Assembly (NCBI RefSeq): GCF_016908515.1
Contig: NZ_JAFBEA010000003.1
Span: 248,001-312,000 of the forward strand
From: Virgibacillus halotolerans
Lineage (GTDB): Bacteria; Bacillota; Bacilli; Bacillales; Amphibacillaceae
Direction of reading: 5' to 3'
Length of the DNA: 64,000 nt
Shown here: positions 33,871 through 43,903 of the stretch, piece by piece
Numbering within the stretch: position 1 is the stretch's first letter
Layout: every line of letters begins with the position of its first letter
The notes under the pieces: model-generated
What the model was told of the DNA's origin: nothing
The model's input: only the letters and a program-made list of their open reading frames with translations
The model's database searches: none
Made by a program: the position numbers and the translations under genes

Positions 33871-34995
33871 TTATCCATTGTTCTCCAAAAAGTTTTGAAC
33901 TGTTGAAATGATATCATCTTGTTTGTGAAAAGATAGCATAGGAGAGATGGGGAGTGCCAATATCCTATCAGCAGTTTTCTCTGCCACCGGGAAATCACCC
34001 TGCTTATAATGGAGATAATCGAAAGCCGGTTGTAAGTGGAGAGGGATAGGATAATAAATCGCTGAAGCAATGCCGTTATTTTTTAATGCTAAAGCGAGTT
34101 CGTCTCTGTTGTCTAATTCAATACAATATTGATGGAAAGTATGGCTTCGATCCTCTACGATTGGAGGGGTTTTTAAAAGATCATTCAACCCCTCTGTGTA
34201 TCTTCTGGCAACCTCTTTTCTTTTATGCAAAAAGATGTCTAAATGATCTAATTTAACGAGTAAAGTTGCTGCCTGAAATTCATCAAGCCTACTGTTCATA
34301 CCGATTGATGTATGCTGATACTTTTTTTCGCTACCATGATTTCTAAGTTCGCGAACCTTTTCATATAAATTGCTTTGATTGGTTACGACGAGACCAGCAT
34401 CTCCAAATGCCCCGAGGTTTTTGGATGGAAAGAAGGAAAAACAGCCAATATCGCCTATTGCTCCAACCCTTCTCCCATCATATTCTGTTCCAATCGCTTG
34501 GCAGGCATCCTCAATAACATATAAGTTATGTGTTTTAGCAAGCTTCATTATTGCTTCCATGTTAGCAGTTTGACCATATAAATGTACGACGATGATGGCC
34601 TTTGTGTTTTTAGTTAGCGCGTCCTCTATTTTGGAAGGGTCAATGTTATATGTTTCTTCTTCTATATCAACAAAAACAGGTTTCGCGCCAACTTGTGCAA
34701 TTACCTCAGCGGTTGCGAAGAAAGTAAATGGTGTCGTGATTACTTCATCTCCGGGTCCAATGTTTAATGCTTGGAGAGATAATTGTAATGCGTCCGTCCC
34801 ATTTGCTACACCAAGACCATAAGAGGCTTGGGCATATTCGGCAATTAACTTTTCCAATTGCGCTCCTTTTTCTCCCAATATAAAATCCCCGCTATCCAGG
34901 ACCTCGGCTAACGCTGCTAATATGGGGGATTTAATTAACGCTAATTCTTCTTTTAAATCCACCATTGGTATCTGATTCCTCTCGTTGTATACCAT
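33871..34995 (-). CDS. DegT/DnrJ/EryC1 family sugar aminotransferase (WbpE-like)
   Basis: A 374-residue PLP enzyme. VIEDACQAIGTEY carries the Asp that contacts the pyridine N, and CFSFFPSKNLGAFGDAG the Schiff-base Lys192. RNHGSEKKYQHTSIGMNSRLDEFQAA and YYPIPLHLQPAFDYL are typical of WbpE/WlbC-type enzymes that transfer an amino group to C3 of a UDP-3-keto-sugar. It lies 5 bases after the dehydrogenase gene on the same strand, so they act in one pathway. Exact substrate is inferred from the neighbours. Confidence 0.85.
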   Translation of the reverse strand: MVYNERNQIPMVDLKEELALIKSPILAALAEVLDSGDFILGEKGAQLEKLIAEYAQASYGLGVANGTDALQLSLQALNIGPGDEVITTPFTFFATAEVIAQVGAKPVFVDIEEETYNIDPSKIEDALTKNTKAIIVVHLYGQTANMEAIMKLAKTHNLYVIEDACQAIGTEYDGRRVGAIGDIGCFSFFPSKNLGAFGDAGLVVTNQSNLYEKVRELRNHGSEKKYQHTSIGMNSRLDEFQAATLLVKLDHLDIFLHKRKEVARRYTEGLNDLLKTPPIVEDRSHTFHQYCIELDNRDELALALKNNGIASAIYYPIPLHLQPAFDYLHYKQGDFPVAEKTADRILALPISPMLSFHKQDDIISTVQNFLENNG

Positions 34996-35000
34996 TTTAT

Positions 35001-36302
35001 TTAATCTCCAATACCTTTATATTTAATTCCTAACTGCGTGATCTCACGCTTATTTAATTTATTTCGTCCGTCTAAGACGAGCTTACATTGATCAAAATGG
35101 CTAAAGTCTATATGACTATATTCCTGGTGAAAAGCTTGTAGGATAACCACATCTATTTCAGAAATAGATTTACTTTTTAAAGATAAAGGTTCAGCGCCAT
35201 ATTTTCGAATTTCGTTATCTGTAAATAATGGATCATTTATCAACACATTTGCCTCTTTTTCTTGTAGTTGATTGATTAGCAATAAGGTAGTTGATTTTGT
35301 TGGTTCTTTTACATTTCCGCGATAGGATAAACCTAAAATTAGAATGTTTTTATTTGCTAAGGATCCGATTTCTCTTTCGATTTTTGAAATGGCATAATGA
35401 GCCATGTTGTCATTGATTTCCCGGGACAAAGGAGTTAGCCCTCGATCTAGACCCTTATTGATGAAAAAATAAGGATATATGGGAATGCAATGCCCTCCAA
35501 CACCAATACCAGGGGCGTGTAGATGAGAATAGGGTTGACTATTACTAGCTTCTATCACTTCAGACATGTTGACATCTTTTTCTTCTGCAAACTGTGCAAG
35601 CTCATTCGCAAGTGCAATATTCACATCGCGATACACACATTCCGCAACCTTAGAGAACTCAGCAGTTTCCAACGAACTAACCTCAATCAATTCACAGCCG
35701 AGCGCTTGTTGGTAAAAGTTTGATGCCCGTTCCAGACTTTCCTTATCGATTCCACCAACTACTTTTGGATAGTTTTGCAAATCCTGGATAATCCGATTAG
35801 AATAGACCCTTTCAGGACTATATGCGAGGTGGAAATCTTCCCCTGCACGCAACCCCGAAACGTTTTCGATCATTTTTCCAAATCGATGCTTCGTGTCACC
35901 TGGTGGGAGTGTTGTTTCAAAAACAATTAAGGATCCTTGCTTTATTCCTTCAGCTATCGCTTGCACAGCCAAATCAATCATTTGGTAATCTATATTGTTT
36001 TGTTCATCCACTAGTACTGGTACAATTACAACGATTATATCCGCTAGGGCAACGGCATCCTTAGTTACTGTAGTGGCTGATAATGTTTTATTAGTGTGAG
36101 CTTCTAGGACCAATTGATCTAACCCAGGCTCATTTTTAATATGGGATTTGCCTTGATTGATTGAAGCTACGACATTTGTGTTGATATCCGCACCCAAAAC
36201 ATTAAATCCATTATTGGCAAAAACAGCTGCTAAAGTTAGTCCGATTTTACCAAGTCCAACAACGGCTATATTAGGTAACGACGGGCTTTCGTCTATCATC
36301 AT
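35001..36302 (-). CDS. Nucleotide-sugar dehydrogenase (UDP-HexNAc 6-dehydrogenase type)
   Basis: A 433-residue UDPGDH-fold enzyme that oxidises C6 of a UDP-sugar to the uronic acid. Rossmann motif GLGKIGLTLA lies at ~16-25. FHLAYSPERVYSNR and the catalytic Cys272 in GIGVGGHCIPIYPYFF are family-typical. The third domain begins NILILGLSYRGNVKE. These motifs resemble the WecC/WbpA group (UDP-N-acetyl sugars) more than UDP-glucose 6-dehydrogenase, but this is a judgement by eye. Two ATGs in tandem follow GAGGTTGTAAT. Confidence 0.85.
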   Translation of the reverse strand: MMIDESPSLPNIAVVGLGKIGLTLAAVFANNGFNVLGADINTNVVASINQGKSHIKNEPGLDQLVLEAHTNKTLSATTVTKDAVALADIIVVIVPVLVDEQNNIDYQMIDLAVQAIAEGIKQGSLIVFETTLPPGDTKHRFGKMIENVSGLRAGEDFHLAYSPERVYSNRIIQDLQNYPKVVGGIDKESLERASNFYQQALGCELIEVSSLETAEFSKVAECVYRDVNIALANELAQFAEEKDVNMSEVIEASNSQPYSHLHAPGIGVGGHCIPIYPYFFINKGLDRGLTPLSREINDNMAHYAISKIEREIGSLANKNILILGLSYRGNVKEPTKSTTLLLINQLQEKEANVLINDPLFTDNEIRKYGAEPLSLKSKSISEIDVVILQAFHQEYSHIDFSHFDQCKLVLDGRNKLNKREITQLGIKYKGIGD

Positions 36303-36690
36303 ATTACAACCTCATTTCTATGATCATTCGTGAACCTATTTTATCTTTGGGGGCAACTAATGCACCCGCCTTTACGGGCGAGTGCTAAGTGCCGCCGAGC
36401 TTCGAGCGCAGATAGATCGCAGACGGCCGACCCAAGCCTTCTTTATCTCATATGAATAGACAGTAAGGTCCCCATTTCAAGCATATGGGAGGTATAAGAA
36501 CTTTAAAATGGGGATTAACTACTGTACTGACTTCGTTCAATTAATACGTGGTAAAGGGCTGGCAGTCCTGCAATATAGCACATCCTGTACGCTGGAAAAC
36601 CCCATAGAATGACGCTTTCACTTTCTAGCTTATGTCGATAAAATTTAATATGATTGGACTTTTAGCGCCAATAATGAAGGAATAAAGGCT
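36303..36690. other. Gene-free stretch with inverted repeats
   Basis: No coding sequence recognised. It holds a short hairpin (CCCGCCTTTACGGGCG, ~36364-36379), a GC-rich stretch CCGCCGAGCTTCGAGCGCAG, and arms TCCCCATTT.../...AAATGGGGA at ~36468-36513. These look like debris of dispersed repeats. Confidence 0.4.
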
Positions 36691-37698
36691 TTATAAATTC
36701 TTGTAAATATCAACGTAACGATCTGCAACGATTGGGGTATGATGGTGCATTTCCACATACTTTCTTCCTCTGATACCAAGTTCATTCCACTTTTGCGGAT
36801 TTTGAATGAGGGTTTTCAATACGTCTGTAATGGTGGAGGGATTTGCGTTGACTACTGGAAGCTCTGGGGAGTATTTTGATACCAAATCATCTCTTATATA
36901 ACAAATGACGGGCTTCCCAAAAGCCATTGCCTCTGAACTAATATAGCCACAGGCACCGATCCTCAATTGGTCAATCACAATGTCTGATTGGGAAAGAAGG
37001 CTCATGGTTTCATCATGCGTGCTTCCTTCAATTAATTTAAATTGAAATGATAATCCTGAGCGCTTTAATTGATTTACTGCATTTAAAATAAATTCCGTTC
37101 CTTTAAGATCTCTTAAGGTAGGGGCATGGACGATCAAGGGGGAGGGATTTTTGCCATCAGGATATTGCGCTTTAAATTGATTTACATCAATTGTATGAGG
37201 GATAACGTGTGTATACTTGTATTGATCTGAAATATAACCTTCCAATTCATGGTCTTGAACAATCGCATGATCGATATATTTTGATAAGGTCGCTACATTT
37301 TTATATATTTTTGCTTCTGTCCATTCAGGTTTCACTCGAACATAAGGATTGTTAAAGCTTTTTGCAACGGAAAGTAATCGAATATCTGAACCGTGATGAT
37401 GGACGACCATTTTCTTTCCAGCCTTTTTCAAAATGGCTAGGTCACTTTTATCTGGAAAAAATGTTTCACCGAAATGAAAATGAAAGATGTCGTATTTTTG
37501 TATCGCCTCCTGTAAAAAACGTTTTACTTTGTTATCTCTTTCGTGATTTGTAAGCAAATTAAGCTTTAAGCACATATCAGGTTTAAATTTAAAATTGTTT
37601 TCAGTGAAGTGACAAGAAGTAGCTTGAACGCCTTTAAAACGTAATCCACGACACAATTCAATCATAGGAGAACCATAAGGGATATGCAGCACTCTCAA
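36691..37698 (-). CDS. Glycosyltransferase, GT-B fold (GT4-like)
   Basis: A 335-residue protein. The N-terminal half contains YDIFHFHFGETFFPDK and KKMVVHHHGSDIRL, common in GT4 members. The C-terminal half contains PLIVHAPTLRDLKGTEFILNA, then SDIVIDQLRIGACGYISSEAMAFGKPVI, where the glutamate of the E-x7-E site is in SSEAMAFGKP. TTG start. It follows the two paralogous glycosyltransferases of the same minus-strand block (gap 20 bases). Confidence 0.82.
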   Translation of the reverse strand: MRVLHIPYGSPMIELCRGLRFKGVQATSCHFTENNFKFKPDMCLKLNLLTNHERDNKVKRFLQEAIQKYDIFHFHFGETFFPDKSDLAILKKAGKKMVVHHHGSDIRLLSVAKSFNNPYVRVKPEWTEAKIYKNVATLSKYIDHAIVQDHELEGYISDQYKYTHVIPHTIDVNQFKAQYPDGKNPSPLIVHAPTLRDLKGTEFILNAVNQLKRSGLSFQFKLIEGSTHDETMSLLSQSDIVIDQLRIGACGYISSEAMAFGKPVICYIRDDLVSKYSPELPVVNANPSTITDVLKTLIQNPQKWNELGIRGRKYVEMHHHTPIVADRYVDIYKNL

Positions 37699-37718
37699 AG
37701 GTATCCATCCTTTCCGTG

Positions 37719-38942
37719 TTATTTCGCTAATTGATCGTAAACGGCAAAAAGTCTCTTTTCCATATGCTCCCAGCTGAATTGTGACTCCATTACTTTCCGC
37801 GCGTTTAGGCTCATCTCATAAATTCTATTTTTATTAGTATGGAGCAGGAGTAACGCCTGAAAATAATCATCTGCTGTAGCTTGTAGCTTATTGACCGTAT
37901 ACCCGCATGTATAAGTTTGGATAAAATGCGCCATATCTTGGCATTGATTTACCAAAACTGGTACGCCATTATTTAAATAACTAAAAAATTTATTTGGCAT
38001 AGCAAATCGGTTATTAAGGGAATGAGCAGCATCTAAATCTATCCATCCTAAATCTACATTATGCATAAACTTAGGGATTGAATCATAATTTACCCATCCA
38101 GTAAAGTGCACTTTCTCTTTTAATGAAGCGGGAATATCTAGAGGCTGACCATGTTTTGACTTCTTCCATCCTCCAATAATTTTGGCTTCCAGGTCAAACT
38201 TTTGATTACACAATTCCAATACGTCGATCAGCTTATTGAAATTTCCCCTTTTGTGATTTATCACACCTTCATATGCGATTACTAAGTTTGAAGGCGTGTC
38301 CTGTTGCCTTGATTTTGAGTCAGGTGCTAAGGGTGGAGAATTATAGATTACTTCTATATCTAGTTGGGGATCTATAGACAGATACCATGATTTAATAGAC
38401 TCGGATACTGTTATGACGTAGTCTAATTCTTGTAACATATAGATCAACATTTGTTCTTTAATTTTCTTGGTGTTGTTGGGTTGATCAACCAAGCTATCTG
38501 GCTCTAATTCATGACTATCATAAATGACTTTACATCGTTCTCCTTTTGAAGTTAAAGCACGTTTAATTCCAATGCCTGAATAAAGTGAAAAAAACTCATG
38601 GGCATGGTAGAAATCTGCTTTCTGCGCAATCCCTATTTGTGTTAATGGATCAGTAAAACGGGTTTCATTTCCAGTACGAAGGTTATAGTGAAGATTTTTG
38701 ATATTATTTTCAGGATACATTTGTTCATACGTAATCACCTTGATTCCCTCATGAATAAAGGTTGGAGAACGGAAGCTATCACGGAAGATAGTCCCATCCA
38801 CATCAAATAAATAACCATCTTTTCTAGGAACAATCATGGTTACATTGTAGCCTTCTTTCAACAAGCTTTTGGCTTCCTTTTTAAAAATGCGCGCATCTAA
38901 GAAGGGATGTTCAGTTATCAAAAAACAAACGTTTTTACACAT
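37719..38942 (-). CDS. Glycosyltransferase, GT-B fold, paralogue 1 of 3
   Basis: A 407-residue protein. The N-terminus reads VCFLITEHPFLDARIFKKEA, followed by SLLKEGYNVTMIVPRKDGYL. The donor-side half contains SIKSWYLSIDPQLDIEVIYN and RFAMPNKFFSYLNNGVPVLV. The same motifs are in the proteins at 38962-40155 and 42321-43559. It is a GT4-type transferase by layout, with an extra FDVDGTIFRDSF-like insertion near residue 50. Acceptor unknown. GGAGGGAAATA precedes the ATG. Confidence 0.83.
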   Translation of the reverse strand: MCKNVCFLITEHPFLDARIFKKEAKSLLKEGYNVTMIVPRKDGYLFDVDGTIFRDSFRSPTFIHEGIKVITYEQMYPENNIKNLHYNLRTGNETRFTDPLTQIGIAQKADFYHAHEFFSLYSGIGIKRALTSKGERCKVIYDSHELEPDSLVDQPNNTKKIKEQMLIYMLQELDYVITVSESIKSWYLSIDPQLDIEVIYNSPPLAPDSKSRQQDTPSNLVIAYEGVINHKRGNFNKLIDVLELCNQKFDLEAKIIGGWKKSKHGQPLDIPASLKEKVHFTGWVNYDSIPKFMHNVDLGWIDLDAAHSLNNRFAMPNKFFSYLNNGVPVLVNQCQDMAHFIQTYTCGYTVNKLQATADDYFQALLLLHTNKNRIYEMSLNARKVMESQFSWEHMEKRLFAVYDQLAK

Positions 38943-38961
38943 TATTTCCCTCCAATTTTTC

Positions 38962-40155
38962 TTATGATAAAAGGTATTGGGGCTGGTTAGACGCGAGTGA
39001 ACGATAAACTGCGATTAACCGCTTTTCCATATGATTCCAACTGTAGACATCTTCCATCATTTTACGAGCGTTTATGCGCATTTGTTCTAATTCTGATTTA
39101 TTTTTATGAAGGTACAATATCCCTTTTACATAATCAGCGGGAGTAGGATTTAATTTATTAATAACCATTCCACATTGATACGTATGCACAAACTTCTCCA
39201 TATCGCTGCATTTGTTCACTAAAACAGGTACACCATTGTTTAAATAACTAAATAGTTTACTAGGCATTGAAAAGGCATTATTAAGTGAATGAGTAGGGTC
39301 TAAATCAATCAAACCGATATCCACATCTGACATTTCGGCAGGGAGCGAATGATAATGAACCCAACCAGACATGGTAACGTGAGATTGCAAATGCTCAGGA
39401 ATAGCGATTGTTTCCCCATATCGCGGGCCACCAATCAGTTTAAACTGGATGTCCATGACCTTACGAATAGAGTCAGTCATGGGAAGGAATTTCTCGATAT
39501 TTGCTTTGGATAAATTTCCCTCATGTGCTACAACGAACTTATTTGTGTGATCCTCCTTTAAACTAAAATTTGAAGTAAGTGGGGGAGAATTATAGATGAC
39601 CTCTACGGGAAGCAGGGGATCTATGGATAAATACCACGATTTGATAGAGTCAGAAACTGTGATGACATAATCAGCCACTTTTAAGTTAGCAAGAAGTGTG
39701 CTTCTCCAAGTTTTCTTCGTTTCATCATTTATCTTTAATGAAAATGGATCTGGAATTAGTTGCCGGCTATCATAAATTAATTTTGCACTTTTATTTTTTT
39801 GTGTTTTTAATGCGTTTTTAATCTCCTTCCCGTAAGAAAATGAATTTAATTCATGTGCTTGGTAGAAATCAGCTTCTTCCTTTAATCCCAATTGATACAA
39901 GGGGTCCGATAGATGGTTTGTTGTTCTTTTCTCGCTATCGTAAGTCACAATCTTAACCCCTTGATAATGGAAGGTTTCTTCACGAAAACGGTCAGTAAAT
40001 GGCTTTCCATCGATATCAAATAAAAGGCTATTCTTTCGTGGAGCGATGATGGTAACATCATATCCATGCTTTAGCAGACTTTTAGCTTCACATTCAAAAA
40101 CACGCGCATCTAGAAAGGGAAGGTAGCATAAGAGCATACAGACCTTTTTTTTCAA
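38962..40155 (-). CDS. Glycosyltransferase, GT-B fold, paralogue 2 of 3
   Basis: A 397-residue protein starting with TTG after GGGAGGAATAAAGA. It shares PFLDARVFECEAKSLLKHGY, DVTIIAPRK and SIKSWYLSIDPLLPVEVIYN with the gene just downstream (20-base gap), and AFSMPSKLFSYLNNGVPVLV near the C-terminus. The gap of about 310 bases on its upstream side toward the SDR gene shows no other gene; two divergent promoters presumably lie there. Confidence 0.83.
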   Translation of the reverse strand: MKKKVCMLLCYLPFLDARVFECEAKSLLKHGYDVTIIAPRKNSLLFDIDGKPFTDRFREETFHYQGVKIVTYDSEKRTTNHLSDPLYQLGLKEEADFYQAHELNSFSYGKEIKNALKTQKNKSAKLIYDSRQLIPDPFSLKINDETKKTWRSTLLANLKVADYVITVSDSIKSWYLSIDPLLPVEVIYNSPPLTSNFSLKEDHTNKFVVAHEGNLSKANIEKFLPMTDSIRKVMDIQFKLIGGPRYGETIAIPEHLQSHVTMSGWVHYHSLPAEMSDVDIGLIDLDPTHSLNNAFSMPSKLFSYLNNGVPVLVNKCSDMEKFVHTYQCGMVINKLNPTPADYVKGILYLHKNKSELEQMRINARKMMEDVYSWNHMEKRLIAVYRSLASNQPQYLLS

Positions 40156-40467
40156 TCTTTATTCCTCCCATCATTAATGAAACCCACACTGATTGTCGTA
40201 AATGGAGTATATTATTATATTTACTTTGCATTAAAGAAATTATACCCATTTTTTCTTTCTGCATAAATGCACAAAAGGAAGATGCACCGCAGATGAAAAA
40301 AGGGCATTTTCGTTGAACGAAGGTTTGACGAGAATTCAAGTTTGAAAGGTATACGTTTTTTGCGCTTTTCAACAGTAGCAATATTTTAGATACCTTCTTA
40401 CTAAAGTATTAGCAATGTATCTGAATTATTCATCTGAATAAATGAAATGCTTGGAGGTGAGACAAGG

Positions 40468-41223
40468 ATGGAGTTAAACCTAAAAGGGAAAAAAGTGTTA
40501 GTGACGGGAGGATCAAAGGGGATTGGAAAGGCGATAGCTAAAGCTTTCCTAAATGAGGGGGCCCAAGTTGGCATTGTGGCAAGAAGTAATACGGAACTTT
40601 TAGAAACGAAAGAAGAAATTGGAGTACAAATTTATCCAAAAGATCTTGCAATGCATGAGCAAAGGGAGGAATTAATGCGCGAATTTATTGATGACTTTAA
40701 CACCATTGACGTTCTTGTTAATAATGTAGGTTCTGCTCATGGAGAAGGTGTTTTAAAGACCTCTTCAAGCGTATTTAGTGAAGCAATGGAGCTGAATTTC
40801 ATCTCTGCTGTTCATTTAAGTCAATTAGCGAGTAAACAGATGTTAAGTCAAGGTGAAGGGGTAATCATTAATATTTCCTCCATCTACGGAAAGGAATCAG
40901 GGGGCCTTCCTTCTTATAATGCATCAAAAGCTGCTTTAATTAGTTTTACAAAGGCTTTTAGTTCTGAGGTAATAAAAAGTAATATTCGCGTCATTGGAAT
41001 TGCCCCTGGTGCCATTTATCATCCAAATAAAGAGTGGAATCGTCGTTTAAAACTTGATCCCGACTTTTTAAAAAAATATGGGCAGGATAAAATTCCAGCG
41101 GGGCGACTAGGAAAGCCCGAAGAGATTGGAAATGTTGCTGTATTTTTGGCATCTGACAAAGCCTCCTGGATTGTGGGATCGACCATATCTGTTGATGGCG
41201 GACAATCTCGATTGAACTTTTAA
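40468..41223 (+). CDS. SDR family oxidoreductase
   Basis: A 251-residue classical short-chain dehydrogenase. Cofactor motif TGGSKGIGKAIA, NNVGSAHG, catalytic Ser in INISSIYGKES, YxxxK as YNASK, and a C-terminal ASWIVGSTISVDGGQ. ATG after GGAGGTGAGACAAGG. It lies 28 bases before the epimerase-like gene and is probably its operon partner; likely a sugar-modifying or fatty-acid-like ketoreductase. The substrate is not determinable. Confidence 0.88.
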   Translation: MELNLKGKKVLVTGGSKGIGKAIAKAFLNEGAQVGIVARSNTELLETKEEIGVQIYPKDLAMHEQREELMREFIDDFNTIDVLVNNVGSAHGEGVLKTSSSVFSEAMELNFISAVHLSQLASKQMLSQGEGVIINISSIYGKESGGLPSYNASKAALISFTKAFSSEVIKSNIRVIGIAPGAIYHPNKEWNRRLKLDPDFLKKYGQDKIPAGRLGKPEEIGNVAVFLASDKASWIVGSTISVDGGQSRLNF

Positions 41224-41251
41224 ATACCGATCGGAAGGGAAGTGCCATAAA

Positions 41252-42214
41252 TTGAATCGACCGTCATTAGTCAATAGTACTGTTTTAATTGTAGGTGGAG
41301 CCGGTTTTATCGGCAGTCATCTGGTAGATAGAATACAAGCAGAAGGGGCAACTCGAATTATCATTGTTGATAATCTTTTTACCGGGAAAAAGGAAAATTT
41401 ATATCATGCATTAAGCAATGGCGCAGTGTTTCATGTGGATAATGCAGAGGATCAAGAGGTCCTTAATTATATCATGGAAAAATATGATATCGATATTGTT
41501 TTTAACTGTGCAACCAAGGCATTAAACTATTCTTTTTATAATCCGTCCAATGCTTTCTTAACAAATGTTCTAGTCTTAAAAAACTTATTGGAACTTCAAA
41601 GAAAGCAGGCATTTCAAACATTATGTCATTTTTCTTCTTCAGAGGCATATGGTTCATCTCAATATCAACCAATGGATGAACAGCATCCGCTTGCCCCAAC
41701 AACCACTTATGCTGCTGGAAAGGCCTCGGCTGATTTGATGCTACAATCCTATGTGAAAATGTTTGATTTAGATGCTTTTATTGTTCGGCCTTTTAATAAT
41801 TATGGACCTAGACAGAACTTTGAGGGGGATCTTGCTGGTGTCATCCCCCTTACAATTAAAAAAATATTAGATGGCGATGCACCTGAGATTCACGGTCCTG
41901 GACAACAAACAAGGGATTTTATTTATGTGGAGGACGCCGTTGATATCGCAACAAAGGTTTTCCCACTTATTCCAGCTGGGGAATGTGTAAACATTAGTAC
42001 AGATCAACAATTATCGATTGAAAATGTAGTTGAGACGATAATAGACGTGATGAACTATAAGGGAAAAGTCCTTAGAATGCCTAACCGAAAAGCAGATGTT
42101 ATTAGTCATAGAGGATCCGTGAAAAAACTGCAAAGTATTTGTGGTCAGTACCCTAAAACGTCCTTTAAAGATGGGATTGCAGCCACTGTAAATTGGGTGA
42201 AAGATAGTGTGTAA
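41252..42214 (+). CDS. NAD-dependent epimerase/dehydratase (extended SDR)
   Basis: A 320-residue sugar-nucleotide enzyme. GGAGFIGSHLVD binds NAD; SSSEAYG, TTYAAGKASADLML (YxxxK) and VRPFNNYGPRQNFEGD are typical of UDP-glucose 4-epimerase or decarboxylase-like enzymes. GQQTRDFIYVEDAVD follows. TTG start with GAAGGGAAG upstream. It could act as a 4-epimerase, 4,6-dehydratase or UXS-like decarboxylase; the fold does not decide. Confidence 0.88.
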   Translation: MNRPSLVNSTVLIVGGAGFIGSHLVDRIQAEGATRIIIVDNLFTGKKENLYHALSNGAVFHVDNAEDQEVLNYIMEKYDIDIVFNCATKALNYSFYNPSNAFLTNVLVLKNLLELQRKQAFQTLCHFSSSEAYGSSQYQPMDEQHPLAPTTTYAAGKASADLMLQSYVKMFDLDAFIVRPFNNYGPRQNFEGDLAGVIPLTIKKILDGDAPEIHGPGQQTRDFIYVEDAVDIATKVFPLIPAGECVNISTDQQLSIENVVETIIDVMNYKGKVLRMPNRKADVISHRGSVKKLQSICGQYPKTSFKDGIAATVNWVKDSV

Positions 42215-42320
42215 AGGATGGCGAAAGTAATGATAAATCATATCTGCTTTTCGAAGGAGACTGATGTAATGCAATAATGGATTTATGCCTATAGGATCGT
42301 AATGAACCAGAAATCTACTA

Positions 42321-43559
42321 TTACGTATAAAATATTACTTCCTTATTGGTCAACTGATGATAGATATTCATTAATCTGTTCTCCATTTTCTCCCAACAGT
42401 AGATTTCTTCCATTACCTTCCTGGCATTTAGACTCATTTCTCTTAAAAGCGGTTTATTTTTATATAGATAAAGCAAAGCGTTTGCGTAGTCATCCGCTGT
42501 AGCTTCTTTTTTATCAATGATAAGGCCACATCGATGTGCTCGGATAAAGGATTCCATCTCATGGCAGCGGTTAACCAAAATAGGTATGCCATTATTTAAG
42601 AAACTGAAAAATTTATTCGGCATCGCATAGGAACGGTTGAGTGAATGACCTAAATCTTCATAATCAATCCATCCGACATCCACATTTCTCATATGTTGTG
42701 AAATAGAATAATAATCTACCCAACCTGTTAACTTAACTTTATCTTTTAAATGATCAGGTAGGATAAAAGATTCACCAAATCGTGTCCCACCAATTACCTT
42801 AAATTTAAAATTAATTGTTTTTGAACAGGTTTCGGAAATTTGCATAATTTTATCTTTACTTCCTCTTTTTTGGCCGATATTTCCTTCATAACATGCAATC
42901 AGACCATCTTTGTTATATTGCTTCGGCTGATAATCCTTTGCTAGTGGAGGTGAATTATAAATAACTTCTACAGGCAAGGTAGGAATTTGTGAAAGAAACC
43001 ATGATTTTATAGCATGGGAGATGGTGATGACTTGGTCGACTTCTTTAAGCATCGTCAGTAGTTTTTCTTTTAAATTCCTTCTTGATTCTTTGGTGTATCG
43101 CAAATCAAATGGGTCTGGTGTTAATTCGTGACTATCATAGACTAGTTTAATTGTCTTGTTTTTCTTTTTTAACATCCTTTTGACACCAATACCAGCAAAG
43201 AGGGACAGGTACTCATGTACGTGGTAAATATCTGCATCTTGCTGGATACCCAGTTTTGTTAATGGGTTATTAAAGCCGACCTTCCAAAGGGTTTCGTCGG
43301 ATAATACTTTACTTAATGGCGCTCTGCTTTCTTCATAATCATATGTGACGATGGTAATTCCTTCAGGGGTGGTAAATGTTTGGTTTAAGAATTTATCTTT
43401 GATTGGTGTTCCATCTATGTCAAATAGGTATCCTTCCTTTCTAGGGACAATCATGGTTACATCATAACCTAACTTTTTTAAACTTTTGGCTTCCCTTTTG
43501 AAAACCCTTGAATCTAAAAACGGGTGATCGGCTATTAGCATACATACCTTTACCGCCAT
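42321..43559 (-). CDS. Glycosyltransferase, GT-B fold, paralogue 3 of 3
   Basis: A 412-residue protein. It shares PFLDSRVFKREAKSLKKLGY, DVTMIVPRKEGYLFDIDGTP, VYDSHELTPDPFDL, and SYAMPNKFFSFLNNGIPILV with the proteins at 37719 and 38962. It is transcribed alone, between the epimerase and the 2-epimerase genes, so it has moved away from its relatives. AGAAAGGAGCCCATAAA precedes the ATG. Confidence 0.83.
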   Translation of the reverse strand: MAVKVCMLIADHPFLDSRVFKREAKSLKKLGYDVTMIVPRKEGYLFDIDGTPIKDKFLNQTFTTPEGITIVTYDYEESRAPLSKVLSDETLWKVGFNNPLTKLGIQQDADIYHVHEYLSLFAGIGVKRMLKKKNKTIKLVYDSHELTPDPFDLRYTKESRRNLKEKLLTMLKEVDQVITISHAIKSWFLSQIPTLPVEVIYNSPPLAKDYQPKQYNKDGLIACYEGNIGQKRGSKDKIMQISETCSKTINFKFKVIGGTRFGESFILPDHLKDKVKLTGWVDYYSISQHMRNVDVGWIDYEDLGHSLNRSYAMPNKFFSFLNNGIPILVNRCHEMESFIRAHRCGLIIDKKEATADDYANALLYLYKNKPLLREMSLNARKVMEEIYCWEKMENRLMNIYHQLTNKEVIFYT

Positions 43560-43584
43560 TTTATGGGCTCCTTTCTGGGCAGAT

Positions 43585-43652
43585 AGGAAAGTATAAAACT
43601 TCCCGCTGCATAAGTACTACTAAGGTTTGGCTAGAAGCCAAGTTTTCTAATA
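43585..43652 (-). repeat. Dispersed repeat (TTAGAAAACTTGGC family), copy 2, reversed
   Basis: Read on the minus strand it starts TTAGAAAACTTGGC, continues AGTACTTATGCAGCGGGAAG and ends TATACTTTCC. It lies in the gap before the WbpI-like gene. Confidence 0.65.
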
Positions 43653-43659
43653 AGATCTG

Positions 43660-43775
43660 TCTGACTCCAGGCCTATACCCTCGAGCTTTTAAGCAATCTT
43701 CCTATGTGGCAAAAAGCGCGACTCCGGGATTTTGCTTAAGCTTGTCGGGGGGGGACCAAGGCGCTTGCGCTTTTC
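43660..43775. repeat. GC-rich element with GGCGCTTGCGCTT end
   Basis: A gene-free stretch containing CTCGAGCTTTTAAGCAATCT, CTATGTGGCAAAAAGCGC, TTTTGCTTAAGCTTGTCGGG and GGCGCTTGCGCTTTTCTTA. It resembles an intergenic repeat known from many Bacillaceae genomes. Single copy in this window. Confidence 0.45.
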
Positions 43776-43903
43776 TTATTATATTATGGATCTTTTGGTT
43801 TCATGTTCAAAAAGACGGTAAATGGTGTGTTTAACATTAAATATATAACAGAAATGAAGGATGATGAATAAAATGGATGAACCATTTTGGAAAGGAGAAA
43901 GGA

